64,000 nt of DNA, taken from positions 124,001-188,000 of the forward strand of contig NZ_JAMJFX010000001.1 of NCBI RefSeq assembly GCF_023544865.1, given 5' to 3'. Origin of the DNA: Phaeovulum molybdatiresistens. GTDB taxonomy: Bacteria > Pseudomonadota > Alphaproteobacteria > Rhodobacterales > Rhodobacteraceae. The first letter of the stretch is position 1. Each line of letters starts with the position of its first letter. Both the position numbers and the translations under genes were made by a program. Below, piece after piece: positions 35,891 to 44,657 of this stretch. The notes under the pieces are model-generated. The model saw nothing but the letters and a program-made list of their open reading frames with translations, was not told the DNA's origin and searched no databases.

Positions 35891-36913
35891 TCAGCCTTTC
35901 TTCAGGCAGCGGTTGCCCAGCGTCTCGGCGATCTGCACGGCGTTCAGCGCCGCGCCCTTGCGCAGGTTGTCCGACACGCACCACAGGTTGATGCCGTTGT
36001 CGATGGTGCTGTCCTGACGGATGCGGCTGATATAGGTGGCATAATCGCCCACGCATTCGACCGGGGTCATGTAGCCACCCGCCTCGCGCTTGTCGACGAC
36101 CAGGATCCCCGGCGCCTCACGCAGGATGTCGCGGGCCTCGGCCTCGTCCAGGAAATCCTCGAACTCGATGTTGATCGCCTCGGAATGGCCCACGAAGACC
36201 GGCACGCGCACGCAGGTCGCGGTGACCTTGATCGACTTGTCGAGGATCTTCTTGGTTTCCGCGACCATCTTCCATTCTTCCTTGGTCTGACCATCCTCAA
36301 GGAAAACGTCGATATGCGGGATCACGTTGAAGGCGATCTGCTTGGGATAGACCTTGGGGGCCACTTCCTGACCGGGCACATAGAGGCCCTTGGTCTGGTT
36401 CCACAGCTCGTCAATCGCTTCCTTGCCGGTGCCCGACACGGATTGGTAGGTCGACACCACGACGCGCTTGATGCGGGCGCGGTCGTGCAGGGGCTTCAGC
36501 GCCACAACCATCTGCGCGGTGGAACAGTTCGGGTTGGCGATGATGTTCTTGGTCTTGTAACCCTCAACCGCCTCGGGGTTTACTTCGGGCACCACCAGCG
36601 GCACATCGGGGTCGTAGCGGTAGAGCGACGAGTTGTCGATCACCACGCAGCCCTGACCGGCGGCGATGGGGGCGTATTTCTTGGTCGCATCCGAGCCGAT
36701 GGCAAAGAAGGCGATGTCATAGCCGGTGAAGTCAAAGCCCTCGATGTCCTTGGTCTTGAGGGTCTTGTCGCCAAAGCTGACCTCGGTTCCCAGCGATTTG
36801 CGCGACGCCAGCGCCACGATTTCATCGACGGGGAACTGGCGCTCGGCCAGGATGTTCAGCATTTCGCGGCCCACGTTGCCCGTGGCGCCCGCGACGACGA
36901 CTTTGTAGCCCAT
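35891..36913 (-). CDS. asd: Aspartate-semialdehyde dehydrogenase
   Basis: NADPH-dependent reduction of aspartyl phosphate, feeding lysine/diaminopimelate, threonine and methionine synthesis. The 340-aa protein has the Rossmann GATGNVG (9-15), catalytic Cys130 in NPNCSTAQ, substrate-binding STYQSVSGTGKEA and the VRVPVFVGHSEAINIEFE stretch. The start follows GGAGGT. Flanked by its own terminator, it is probably monocistronic. Confidence 0.97.
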   Translation of the reverse strand: MGYKVVVAGATGNVGREMLNILAERQFPVDEIVALASRKSLGTEVSFGDKTLKTKDIEGFDFTGYDIAFFAIGSDATKKYAPIAAGQGCVVIDNSSLYRYDPDVPLVVPEVNPEAVEGYKTKNIIANPNCSTAQMVVALKPLHDRARIKRVVVSTYQSVSGTGKEAIDELWNQTKGLYVPGQEVAPKVYPKQIAFNVIPHIDVFLEDGQTKEEWKMVAETKKILDKSIKVTATCVRVPVFVGHSEAINIEFEDFLDEAEARDILREAPGILVVDKREAGGYMTPVECVGDYATYISRIRQDSTIDNGINLWCVSDNLRKGAALNAVQIAETLGNRCLKKG

Positions 36914-37014
36914 CAGGACCTCCTTCGCGAAAGAACGACGCCCCTTAACGGAAAGGCGCGCGATTGGGAAGGGCTTCGTGGGCGCTTGCGCTTTTGTGAT
37001 GCAGGAAAGGCGCG

Positions 37015-38202
37015 TCAGACCTCATCGCCGCGGGTGCGGCTGAAGGCATAAAGCGCCAGCCCCGCGATCAGCGGCAGCAGGAAGAACAGGAACAAGGCGG
37101 CAAAGGCCTCGGCCGGGGTGCCGCGGGCCTGCGCGCTTTCGAACACCGGGCGCGAGGCGAACTGGAACAGCCCCACCCCGCCGATCGAAAACATGTTCAA
37201 AAGCGTCACCCCCCGCCCCATCAGATGCGGCGGAAAGAAGCTGCGCCCATGCGCCATCATCGCCGGGAAGGACGCGCCGAACAGCCCGATCGCGGCGATC
37301 ATCGCGGTGGATGCCCAGAACCCCGGCCCCGGCATCAGCCACAGCAGGCACAGGATCACCACCTGCAGCGCATTGCCCAGCAAGACCACGCGCTTGTGGC
37401 TGCCCAGAACCCGGTCGGCGGCGCCATAGGCAAAGTTGCCCGCCACCATCGCCAGCCCCATGACCAGCATCGCCAGCCCGATCGCGGCGGTATCGGCGCC
37501 ATAAAGCGTGCTGAAATAGGGCCCCGCCCAGACACCGCGCAGGCCCGCGGCGGCGGCGTAATTCACACCGATCAGCGGCAGAAGGAACCAGATCGCGGGC
37601 AGACGCAGGATGTCCAGCACCGAACCGCCCCCCGTGGCCGGGCGGGTAATCCGTTCAGGGTCGCGGGTAAAGCGCGCGATGGCCAGCGCCACGACCAGCG
37701 TGATCACCGCCAGCCCCCATAGCGCCTGGCGCCAGCCCGCCGTCTCGATCAGCCACGCCAGCGGCGCGGCGCCGGCCAGGTTGCCCAGGCTGCCCACGCC
37801 GATCGTCGCCCCCGCCAGCGTGCCGAAGATCGCGGGCGGGAAGCTGCGGGCAAAGATGTAATAGGCCCCCATCAGAACCGGCGCGCAGCCGATGCCGATC
37901 AGCACCATGGCCAGATGCACCGCCATCGGCCCCTGCGCCAGCGCAAAGACCGCCGCCCCGCCGCCCCCGCCCAGGCCCAGCAGCACCGAGACCGTCAGCC
38001 GCGGCCCGATCCGGTCCAGCGCCTCGCCCACGGGGATCTGCATCAGCGCAAAGGCGATGTACCAAAGACCCAGCGACACCGCCAGATCGGTGCCGCTTGC
38101 GCCGATCTCGGACCCCAGGACAGGGGTCAGAACCGCCAGGCAGGCGCGGTAGAACTGGCTCAGGACATAGCCGGCCACGAGAAAGGCGATACTGACGCGC
38201 AT
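37015..38202 (-). CDS. MFS transporter
   Basis: Twelve-helix major facilitator protein, 395 aa. Hallmarks are the loop 2-3 motif PVGEALDRIGPRLTVS and helix 4-5 stretch GCAPVLMGAYYIFARSF, with the second half starting about residue 205. It resembles the nitrate/nitrite-porter-like and CynX-like branches only loosely, so no substrate is offered. Ends 101 bp upstream of the asd start. Confidence 0.92.
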   Translation of the reverse strand: MRVSIAFLVAGYVLSQFYRACLAVLTPVLGSEIGASGTDLAVSLGLWYIAFALMQIPVGEALDRIGPRLTVSVLLGLGGGGGAAVFALAQGPMAVHLAMVLIGIGCAPVLMGAYYIFARSFPPAIFGTLAGATIGVGSLGNLAGAAPLAWLIETAGWRQALWGLAVITLVVALAIARFTRDPERITRPATGGGSVLDILRLPAIWFLLPLIGVNYAAAAGLRGVWAGPYFSTLYGADTAAIGLAMLVMGLAMVAGNFAYGAADRVLGSHKRVVLLGNALQVVILCLLWLMPGPGFWASTAMIAAIGLFGASFPAMMAHGRSFFPPHLMGRGVTLLNMFSIGGVGLFQFASRPVFESAQARGTPAEAFAALFLFFLLPLIAGLALYAFSRTRGDEV

Positions 38203-38344
38203 GTGATCCCTCCAAAGGCGGGGGCAAGCTGCCGGATGGGGCGGGCCGGCGCAAGGGGATTGTTGACGGGCGGGTTGTTGCCGGGGGCTGGAGCTTTGGG
38301 CCGGGAGCCCGCGATCCGGCGAAAAGATGGTTCCCAGCGGGAAC

Positions 38345-38381
38345 TTTCATTGAAAGGGGCGCGCGGGGGAACCGCGCGCCC
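38345..38381 (-). terminator. Rho-independent terminator of the hsp20 gene
   Basis: A perfect 10-bp stem GGGCGCGCGG/CCGCGCGCCC on the minus strand, followed by CTTTCAATG. It starts 29 bp past the Hsp20 stop codon; the U tract is short. Confidence 0.5.
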
Positions 38382-38409
38382 GGATCGGGATCAAGCGATC
38401 ACGAGGGGA

Positions 38410-38880
38410 TCAGGCCTGAAGGGTCTCGACCGCGCGGCCTTCGACCGTGGCGGGGCCGGAAATCTCGATCCGGCGGGGCTTCAGCGCCTCGGGCACCTCA
38501 TGCACCAAATCGATGTGCAGCATCCCGTCCACATGGCTGGCGCCCGCAACGCGGACATGATCGGCCAGCGCGAAGCGGCGTTCAAACGCACGCGTTGCGA
38601 TGCCGCGATGCAAGAAGGTGCGCCCGGCATCGGCCGGATCGGCGGCCTTGCGCCCCGTCACGATCAACGCGCCCTCGCGCAGTTCCACGGCCAGATCGTC
38701 ACTGGCAAAACCCGCCACCGCGATCGAAATGCGGTAGGCGTTTTCATCGGTCTTTTCGATATTGTAGGGGGGATAGGTCGGCTGGGCCACATCGGCCGAC
38801 AGGACCCGGTCCATCAGATCGGCCACCCGGTCAAAGCCGACGGTGGCACGGTAAAGCGGCGAAAGATCAAAGCTGCGCAT
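38410..38880 (-). CDS. Hsp20/alpha-crystallin family small heat-shock protein
   Basis: ATP-independent holdase chaperone of 156 aa, IbpA type. N-terminal SPLYRATVGFDRVADLMDRV leads to YPPYNIEKTDENAYRISIAVAGF, the alpha-crystallin domain (about 40-135) with GALIVTGRK and HRGIATRAFERRFALADHVRV; the C-terminal I-x-I motif is RIEISGP. GAGGA lies before the ATG. A heat-shock-type promoter may be present upstream. Confidence 0.95.
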   Translation of the reverse strand: MRSFDLSPLYRATVGFDRVADLMDRVLSADVAQPTYPPYNIEKTDENAYRISIAVAGFASDDLAVELREGALIVTGRKAADPADAGRTFLHRGIATRAFERRFALADHVRVAGASHVDGMLHIDLVHEVPEALKPRRIEISGPATVEGRAVETLQA

Positions 38881-38940
38881 GGTTTCATCCTCTGTTGAGC
38901 GATGCTGCATGGCCCGCCCCATCGCGGGGCCGGGCGGATC

Positions 38941-38970
38941 ACCGGGGCCCATCAGGCACCCCGGTTCAAT
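38941..38970 (-). promoter_or_regulatory. Possible RpoH (sigma32) promoter of hsp20
   Basis: On the minus strand ATTGAA and CCCCGGT are 17 bp apart, resembling the sigma32 consensus TTGAA ... CCCCAT. It is a partial match only; the -10 half lacks the AT bases. Confidence 0.3.
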
Positions 38971-39021
38971 TGATCTGGGAAAGCGCGCGCGCGGTTTCAA
39001 GCCCCCGCGCGCGTGGCGGGT

Positions 39022-39062
39022 GCGGAAGCCTCCGGCGGGGATATTTGGGCAAAGCCGAAGGG
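39022..39062 (+). repeat. Dispersed intergenic repeat, copy D (diverged)
   Basis: GCCTCCGGCGGGGATATTTGGGCAAAGCCGAAGG aligns with copy C over its hairpin and ATTTGGG core. Unlike the other copies it lies upstream of hsp20, after the protease gene in antisense direction. Confidence 0.55.
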
Positions 39063-39094
39063 GCAGGCGCGGCGTCGGAAACCGGGGCGGCGGC

Positions 39095-39883
39095 CTAGGG
39101 GCGCAGGAATTTCGCGCCATTCGTGCGGGTAAACTGCCCCTCGCCCGCGCCGGGGCGTGCGGCAAGCGCGGCGCGCAGATCGGCCACCGCGCCGACCAGC
39201 GTGCCCAGTGAGACCTTGCGGTCATTCAGTTCCGCCTTGGCCGAGACGACCGAGACGATGCGCGGCTCGCCCCCGCGCATCGCAAAGACCGGCGCGCCGG
39301 ATGACCCGAAATCGGCCGCGCAGGACAAAAGCAGCACGCTGCCTTCGCGGTTCATCACGCTGCACAATTCTTCCAGCGCGGGTGCCTCGGCCCGGTCATG
39401 CGCGTAGGACACGACACCGACCTGATCGCCGGGCCCCGGCGGGTCATCCAGCGCGAAAGGGTGGACCTTGGGCAGGCGGATCGGCTGATCAAGTTCCACC
39501 AGGGCCAGATCCCAGGCGACGCGGTCGATGCGGTCGCGGCCCTGAAAGCTGTAATCAGGATGGGCCAGCGCCCGGCGCGCCCCGCGATAGGCCACCGCCC
39601 GGCCATTGCGCCAGCCGGCGCGGAATTCGATCCGGGCGGCATCGATCATCTTGCCGGTTTCGCGTTCGAACAGGCAATGCGCCGCCGTCAGCACCAGATC
39701 GGGGGCGATCAGCGTTCCGGTGCAGAAGCTGTTCTGGCCCAGATCCAGCCGGCCCACCGCTTCCCAGCCGCGGGTGTCATCGCCCGTGGCCAGAAGCCGC
39801 AGGCCCTGCGCCGCAGTCGACAGGGGCTGGGCGCAGATCAGGGCAAGGACAAGGGCGATCAGGCGCATCGGGGCATCCGTCAT
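39095..39883 (-). CDS. Secreted trypsin-like serine protease (S1 family)
   Basis: Exported chymotrypsin-fold protease, 262 aa. Signal MRLIALVLALICAQPLSTAA precedes a catalytic domain with His69 (VLTAAHC), Asp125 (AWDLALVEL) and Ser195 (DFGSSGAPVF), all in the correct order. Four cysteines could form two disulfides. The start is uncertain: ATG at 39868 gives a more compact signal peptide. Substrate unknown; it resembles V8-like/Glu-specific bacterial S1 proteins. The frame is the last on this strand before glcF, with a 42-bp gap. Confidence 0.92.
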   Translation of the reverse strand: MTDAPMRLIALVLALICAQPLSTAAQGLRLLATGDDTRGWEAVGRLDLGQNSFCTGTLIAPDLVLTAAHCLFERETGKMIDAARIEFRAGWRNGRAVAYRGARRALAHPDYSFQGRDRIDRVAWDLALVELDQPIRLPKVHPFALDDPPGPGDQVGVVSYAHDRAEAPALEELCSVMNREGSVLLLSCAADFGSSGAPVFAMRGGEPRIVSVVSAKAELNDRKVSLGTLVGAVADLRAALAARPGAGEGQFTRTNGAKFLRP

Positions 39884-39925
39884 CGTCGGGTCAAAGGCCC
39901 CCGATAGCGCAAGCCTTGGGCGAGA

Positions 39926-41209
39926 TTAAGGCAGATCGGCCAGCGCGCGCGGCTTCGGCCCGCCGGTCGCCCAATCCAGCAGTTCCACTGTGTGGACAAT
40001 GGGCACCTGCGTCCCCGACCCGATCTGCATCATGCAGCCGATGTTCCCGGCCGCGATCACCTGGGGCGATTTCGCCTCAAGCGTGGCGACCTTGCGGCGC
40101 TTGAGTTCAGCGGAAATCTCGGGTTGCAGCAGGTTATAGGTGCCGGCCGAGCCGCAGCACAGATGGCTGTCAACAGGTTCCACCACCTCAAAGCCCGCGG
40201 CCTTCAGCAGGGTTTTGGGCGCGGTTTTCACCTGTTGGCCATGCTGCAGCGAACAGGCCGCGTGATAGGCCACGCGCAGCGCCTTGGGGGCGGTTTCGGG
40301 CAGGCCGATGCGTTCGAGGAATTCGGTCACGTCGCAGGCCAGCCCCGCGACCTTGGCCGCATCCTGGGCCAGGTCCGTGGTGCGGAACATATGGCCGTAA
40401 TCCTTGACGGTCGTGCCGCAGCCGCTGGTGTTGATGATGATCGCGTCCAGATCGCCCTCGCCCAAAAAGGCGCGGATATTGGCGCGGGCCTGGGCATGGC
40501 TTTCGCCTTCGCGGCCCATATGGTGGGTCAGCGCGCCGCAGCAGCCCATGCCGCGCGGGATCACCACCTCGCACCCCAGGCGGCGCAGCAGGCGGATCGT
40601 GGCATCGTTGATATCGGTGTTCAGCGCCTTTTGCGCACAGCCCGTCAGCAGCGCCACGCGATAGCGTTTCGCGCCGCGCGGGACGAAGGTCTGCGGATCG
40701 TCATTGCGGCTGACCGGGGGCACCTGTTTTGGCGCCATCGCGATCATCGCGCGCAGCCGGGCATCGGGGATGGCGCGGGCAAAGGGCCGCGCGATCTTGG
40801 CCCCCAGCAGCGCCAGCCGGAACCGCCCCGGATAGGGCACCACCTTGGCCAGCATCCAGCGCAGGGCGCGGTCGTGCCAGGGGCGGCGATAGGTTTTCTC
40901 GACATGGGCGCGGGCATGGTCGATCAGGTGCATGTAATGCACGCCCGAGGGACAGGTGGTCATGCAGGCCAGGCACGACAGGCAGCGGTCGATATGCTTG
41001 ACCGTCTTGGCATCGGCGGGCCGGTCGTTTTCCAGCATGTCCTTGATCAGATAGATCCGGCCACGCGGGCTGTCCAACTCATCGCCCAGCACCTGATAGG
41101 TCGGGCAAGTGGCGGTGCAGAACCCGCAATGCACGCAGGCGCGCAGGATTTCATTGGCCCGCGCGATGCCCGGATCGGCCAGTTGCGTTTCGGTGAAATG
41201 CGTCTGCAT
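39926..41209 (-). CDS. glcF: Glycolate oxidase iron-sulfur subunit
   Basis: Subunit of the membrane-associated glycolate dehydrogenase that oxidises glycolate to glyoxylate and passes electrons to the quinone pool. The 427-aa protein has two 4Fe-4S ferredoxin motifs (Cys25/28/31/35 in CVHCGFCTATCP; Cys76/79/82/86 in CLSCLACMTTCP) and two CCG domains (GMGCCGALTHHMG; HLCCGSAGTYN). Its ATG overlaps the glcE stop (TGATG), indicating coupled translation. Confidence 0.96.
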   Translation of the reverse strand: MQTHFTETQLADPGIARANEILRACVHCGFCTATCPTYQVLGDELDSPRGRIYLIKDMLENDRPADAKTVKHIDRCLSCLACMTTCPSGVHYMHLIDHARAHVEKTYRRPWHDRALRWMLAKVVPYPGRFRLALLGAKIARPFARAIPDARLRAMIAMAPKQVPPVSRNDDPQTFVPRGAKRYRVALLTGCAQKALNTDINDATIRLLRRLGCEVVIPRGMGCCGALTHHMGREGESHAQARANIRAFLGEGDLDAIIINTSGCGTTVKDYGHMFRTTDLAQDAAKVAGLACDVTEFLERIGLPETAPKALRVAYHAACSLQHGQQVKTAPKTLLKAAGFEVVEPVDSHLCCGSAGTYNLLQPEISAELKRRKVATLEAKSPQVIAAGNIGCMMQIGSGTQVPIVHTVELLDWATGGPKPRALADLP

Positions 41210-42297
41210 CAGCCCATCCTTCCGGGGTTCAGAATCCCACGCGGGTCGAATTTGGCGCGTAGCCCCGCCGACAGCGCCGCGATGGGCGCGGGTTCGGGAT
41301 GAAACGCCCCGGGCCCCTGCCCCCGCATCCGGGTTGCGTGGCCGGTGAACGCCCCGGCCCGGGCGCGGGCATCGACGCCTTCGGGCACCAGCGCCCAGAT
41401 CAGCCCGCCGCCCCAGTCCAGCACCACCGGATAGCCCAGCCGCGCGATGACCGACGGTGCCTGCGACGGCTTGACCGAAAACCGCCACAGATCGCCCGTG
41501 GCCCCCTGGAAGGGCGCCACCTCGCCCAGATCGCGCCACAGCGCCGCCGATCCGTCGCGTTCATCGACCACCCGGCCAAAACGCGCCAGCAGAACCGCCA
41601 GCCGCCCGGCGCGGTAATCCACCGATTCGGCCAGCCCCTCGACGCGGATCATCGCGCCCACGCCCGGCAGCCAGCCCGCGCCGCTGACATCATAGGGCGA
41701 GCCCAGCGCCGCCGTCAGCGCCGGCACCGCCTCGGCCGCGGTCAGGCCGGGCAGGATCAGCGTGGCCTGCGCACCCGCGGCGGGCAGCAACTTGAAGCTG
41801 ACCTCGCTTAAAACCCCCAGCGTGCCCCAGCTGCCTGCCAGCAGCTTGACCAGATCATAGCCGGTGACGTTTTTCATCACCCGACCGCCGTTCTTTACGA
41901 CCGTCCCGGTGCCATCGACGTAGCGCACGCCGATCAGGCTGTCGCGGCAGGCACCCGCCTGCACCCGGCGCGGCCCCGACACATTGGCCGCCACCACGCC
42001 GCCCACCGTGCTGTCGCCCGCAGCGCCCAGCACCGGGCCCCAGCGCACGGGTTCAAACGGCAGGCGCTGGCCTTCGGCGGCAATCGCGGCCTCGACCTCG
42101 GCCAGCGGCGTGCCTGCGCGCACCACCAGCGTCAGCGCCCCGGGTTCATACAGCGTGATGCCGCGCAGCGCGCCGGTTTCCAGCACCGCACCGTCCAGCG
42201 CCGCACCAACGGGTCGGGTGCCCCCACCCACGATCTGCAAGGGGCCATCCGCGTCGCGGATCGCCTCGGCCAGCTGCGCTTCGGTTTCAGGTCTCAT
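41209..42297 (-). CDS. glcE: Glycolate oxidase FAD-binding subunit
   Basis: Second flavin-type subunit, about 362 aa, with an FAD-binding PCMH fold: LQIVGGGTRPVGAAL, LGAAGDSTVGGVVAANVSGPRRV and GVRYVDGTGTVVKNGGRVMKNVTGYDLVKLLAGSWGTLGVLSEV. The C-terminal tail KFDPRGILNPGRMG is characteristic. The frame also allows an ATG at 42345 overlapping the glcD stop; I chose the internal ATG because MRPETEAQLAEAI is the family's usual start, although its ribosome site is weak. Confidence 0.94.
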   Translation of the reverse strand: MRPETEAQLAEAIRDADGPLQIVGGGTRPVGAALDGAVLETGALRGITLYEPGALTLVVRAGTPLAEVEAAIAAEGQRLPFEPVRWGPVLGAAGDSTVGGVVAANVSGPRRVQAGACRDSLIGVRYVDGTGTVVKNGGRVMKNVTGYDLVKLLAGSWGTLGVLSEVSFKLLPAAGAQATLILPGLTAAEAVPALTAALGSPYDVSGAGWLPGVGAMIRVEGLAESVDYRAGRLAVLLARFGRVVDERDGSAALWRDLGEVAPFQGATGDLWRFSVKPSQAPSVIARLGYPVVLDWGGGLIWALVPEGVDARARAGAFTGHATRMRGQGPGAFHPEPAPIAALSAGLRAKFDPRGILNPGRMG

Positions 42298-42344
42298 CAC
42301 GTTGGTTCTTTCTGGCTGAACGGGCACCGGGCAAGGCGGGCGCA

Positions 42345-43778
42345 TCACGCCGCGCGGCGGCTTTCGCTGGCGGGCAGCGGGAAGACCTTGGCGGGGTTCA
42401 AAAGCCAGGCCGGGTCGAACACATCCTTGACGCGCATCTGCGCCTCAAGATCCGCGGGGGCGAATTGCACCACCATCAGATCGCGCTTTTCGATGCCCAC
42501 GCCATGTTCGCCGGTCAGGCAACCGCCCACCTCGACGCAAAGCTTGAGGATTTCGGCCCCGAACGCCTCGCATTTTTCCAGATCACCGGGCTTGTTGGCA
42601 TTATAAAGGATCAGCGGATGCATGTTGCCATCGCCCGCATGGAACACATTGCCCACATCCAGCCCGAACTCGCGCGACATCTCGCCGATGCGGCGCAGCA
42701 CCAGGGGCAGGCTGGACACCGGAATGGTGCCGTCCAGACACATGTAATCGTTGATCTGGCCCATCGCGCCAAAGGCCGATTTGCGGCCCAGCCAGATGCG
42801 GCGGGCCTCATCCTCGGTGCGGGCTTCGCGGAATTCCACCGGGTTGTGGCGTTCGGCGATCTGGCGGATCAGGCCCAGCTGTTCGGCGATCTCGGCCTCG
42901 CTGCCCTCAACCTCGACGATCAGAAGCGCCTCGCAATCGGGATAGCCGGCATGGGCGAAATCCTCGGTGGCGCGGATGCAGGGGCGGTCCATGAATTCGA
43001 TCGCCACCGGCAGCACGCCCGCGCGGATGATGTCGGCCACGCATTCGCCCGCCACCTCATTCGAGGCATAGCCGATCAGCACCGGGCGCGCGCCCTCGGG
43101 CTTGGGCAGGATGCGCAAGGTGGCCTCGGTCACCACGCCCAGCTGGCCCTCGGACCCGCAGATCACGCCCAACAGGTCCAGCCCCGCCGCATCGCAGAAC
43201 GGTCCACCGATTTCCAGCACCTCGCCAGCCATGGTCACCATCGTGACGCCCAGCAGGTTGTTCGTCGTCACGCCGTATTTCAGGCAATGCGCCCCGCCCG
43301 AATTCATCGCGATATTGCCCGAAATCGCGCAGGCCAGCTGGCTGGACGGATCGGGGGCATAGAACCAGCCATCGCCTTCGACCGCGCCGGTGACCGACAG
43401 GTTGGTGCGCCCCGCCTCAACCCGGATGAAGCGGTTGTCGTAATCGACCTCCAGCACCGCATTCATCCGCGCCAGCCCCAGGATCACCGCATCCTGCGAC
43501 GGCATCGAACCGCCCGCCAGGCTGGTGCCCGCACCACGCGGCACCACCGGCACCCCTTCTGCATGGCAGATGCGCAGGGCGGCGGCGACCTCGGCGGTGG
43601 TGCGCGGCAGCACCACGGCCAGCGGCATGCAGCGATAGGCCGACAGCGCATCGCATTCATAGGCCCGCGTTTCGGCCGGGTCGTCGATCACGGCATCGGC
43701 GGGCAATTGCGCGCGCAGCCGCGCGACGATATCCGCCTTGCGGGCCAGAACAGCGGGATTCGGGGTGGGCATCTGCAT
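42345..43778 (-). CDS. glcD: Glycolate oxidase FAD-linked subunit
   Basis: Catalytic flavoprotein of glycolate dehydrogenase, 477 aa. It shows the FAD-binding VPVVPRGAGTSLAGGSMP, LACAISGNIAMNSGGAHCLKYG and VICGSEGQLGVVTEATLRI, and in the C-terminal lobe NVFHAGDGNMHPLI and TGEHGVGIEKRDLM, which hold the substrate-binding histidines. GGAGGA precedes the ATG. First gene of glcDEF; no glcC regulator or malate synthase gene is adjacent. Confidence 0.97.
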   Translation of the reverse strand: MQMPTPNPAVLARKADIVARLRAQLPADAVIDDPAETRAYECDALSAYRCMPLAVVLPRTTAEVAAALRICHAEGVPVVPRGAGTSLAGGSMPSQDAVILGLARMNAVLEVDYDNRFIRVEAGRTNLSVTGAVEGDGWFYAPDPSSQLACAISGNIAMNSGGAHCLKYGVTTNNLLGVTMVTMAGEVLEIGGPFCDAAGLDLLGVICGSEGQLGVVTEATLRILPKPEGARPVLIGYASNEVAGECVADIIRAGVLPVAIEFMDRPCIRATEDFAHAGYPDCEALLIVEVEGSEAEIAEQLGLIRQIAERHNPVEFREARTEDEARRIWLGRKSAFGAMGQINDYMCLDGTIPVSSLPLVLRRIGEMSREFGLDVGNVFHAGDGNMHPLILYNANKPGDLEKCEAFGAEILKLCVEVGGCLTGEHGVGIEKRDLMVVQFAPADLEAQMRVKDVFDPAWLLNPAKVFPLPASESRRAA

Positions 43779-43801
43779 GATAAATCCTCCACTGGTCAGT
43801 T

Positions 43802-43828
43802 TTTATAACCAATTTTGCCATATGGCAA
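43802..43828 (-). promoter_or_regulatory. glcDEF promoter region with 14-bp perfect palindrome
   Basis: On the minus strand TTGCCA and TATAAA (15-bp spacer) lie 24 bp upstream of glcD. The -35 box is the left half of TTGCCATATGGCAA (43815-43828), a perfect 14-bp palindrome. A regulator bound there would block polymerase, so it is a good operator candidate. The region also lies just ahead of the divergent DUF599 gene. Confidence 0.5.
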
Positions 43829-43857
43829 CAGAAGATCGCCCGCGCTAGGCTGTGGTC

Positions 43858-44580
43858 ATGAGCGCAGATATCACCACGATCGCCGCAAAACTTCCCACGA
43901 TCGGGCCGCTGGGCCCGGCCGATCTGGGCGCACTGGCGCTGCTTGTGGGGTGCTGGCTGGGAATCGGCTGGCTGTCCGAACATCCGCCCAAGGGACGCAT
44001 CTCGGTGGGCCTGCTGATGGAGGGGTATCGGCGCGAATGGATGCGCCAGTTCGTGACCCGCAGCCCGCGGATCTTTGATTCCGCCATCATCGACAGCCTG
44101 CGACACGGCACCACCTTCTTCGCGTCAACCGCGCTGATCGCGATCGGGGGCGGCTTTGCGCTGATCGGCAATCCGGGGCGGCTGACGGAACTGGCCTCGG
44201 GGCTGGCGCTGGAAACGGGACCGGCGCTGTTGTGGGAAACCAAGATCCTGGTGGCGGTGCTGCTGGGGGCCAATGCCTTCCTGAAGTTCGTCTGGTCGCA
44301 CCGGCTGTTCAATTATTGCGCCATCGTTATGGCGTCAGTGCCCAATGAGGTGTGCGCCGAGGCCTATGCCCGCGCTGCCCAGGCCGCCGAGGTGAACATC
44401 AACGCCGCCAAGGGATTCAATCGAGGGTTGCGGTCGGTCTATTTCGCGCTGGCATCCTTGGCCTGGCTGCTGGGGCCGCTGGCGCTGACGGGGGCGGCGG
44501 TGTTTACCACGGCGATGCTGTGGCGGCGCGAATTCGCCTCGACCTCACGCGGGGCGCTGCTGGCGGGGGCACCGCAGTAG
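43858..44580 (+). CDS. DUF599 family membrane protein
   Basis: Inner-membrane protein of 240 aa with about four helices and no known function. Typical DUF599 parts are LGALALLVGCWLGIGWLSEHP, RREWMRQFVTRSPRIFDSAIIDSLRHGTTFFASTALIAIGGGFAL, FLKFVWSHRLFNYCAIVMASVP and NINAAKGFNRGLRSVYFALASLAWLLGP. A GTG six bases upstream is also possible. Divergent from glcDEF with an 79-bp control region. Confidence 0.9.
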   Translation: MSADITTIAAKLPTIGPLGPADLGALALLVGCWLGIGWLSEHPPKGRISVGLLMEGYRREWMRQFVTRSPRIFDSAIIDSLRHGTTFFASTALIAIGGGFALIGNPGRLTELASGLALETGPALLWETKILVAVLLGANAFLKFVWSHRLFNYCAIVMASVPNEVCAEAYARAAQAAEVNINAAKGFNRGLRSVYFALASLAWLLGPLALTGAAVFTTAMLWRREFASTSRGALLAGAPQ

Positions 44581-44606
44581 GCCACCGTTTGGCGCGTGCG
44601 GGGCGT

Positions 44607-44646
44607 CGGATGCCTCCGGCGGAGGTATTTGGGGCAAGATGAAAGC
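44607..44646 (+). repeat. Dispersed intergenic repeat, copy C
   Basis: A CCTCC-GGC-GGAGG hairpin followed by TATTTGGGGCAAGATGAAAG. It lies in sense orientation 26 bp past the DUF599 stop codon and ends 12 bp before the convergent gene's stop. The tail after the hairpin is identical to copy A at 17 of 19 positions as I read it. Confidence 0.75.
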
Positions 44647-44657
44647 GCAGGTCGCGA

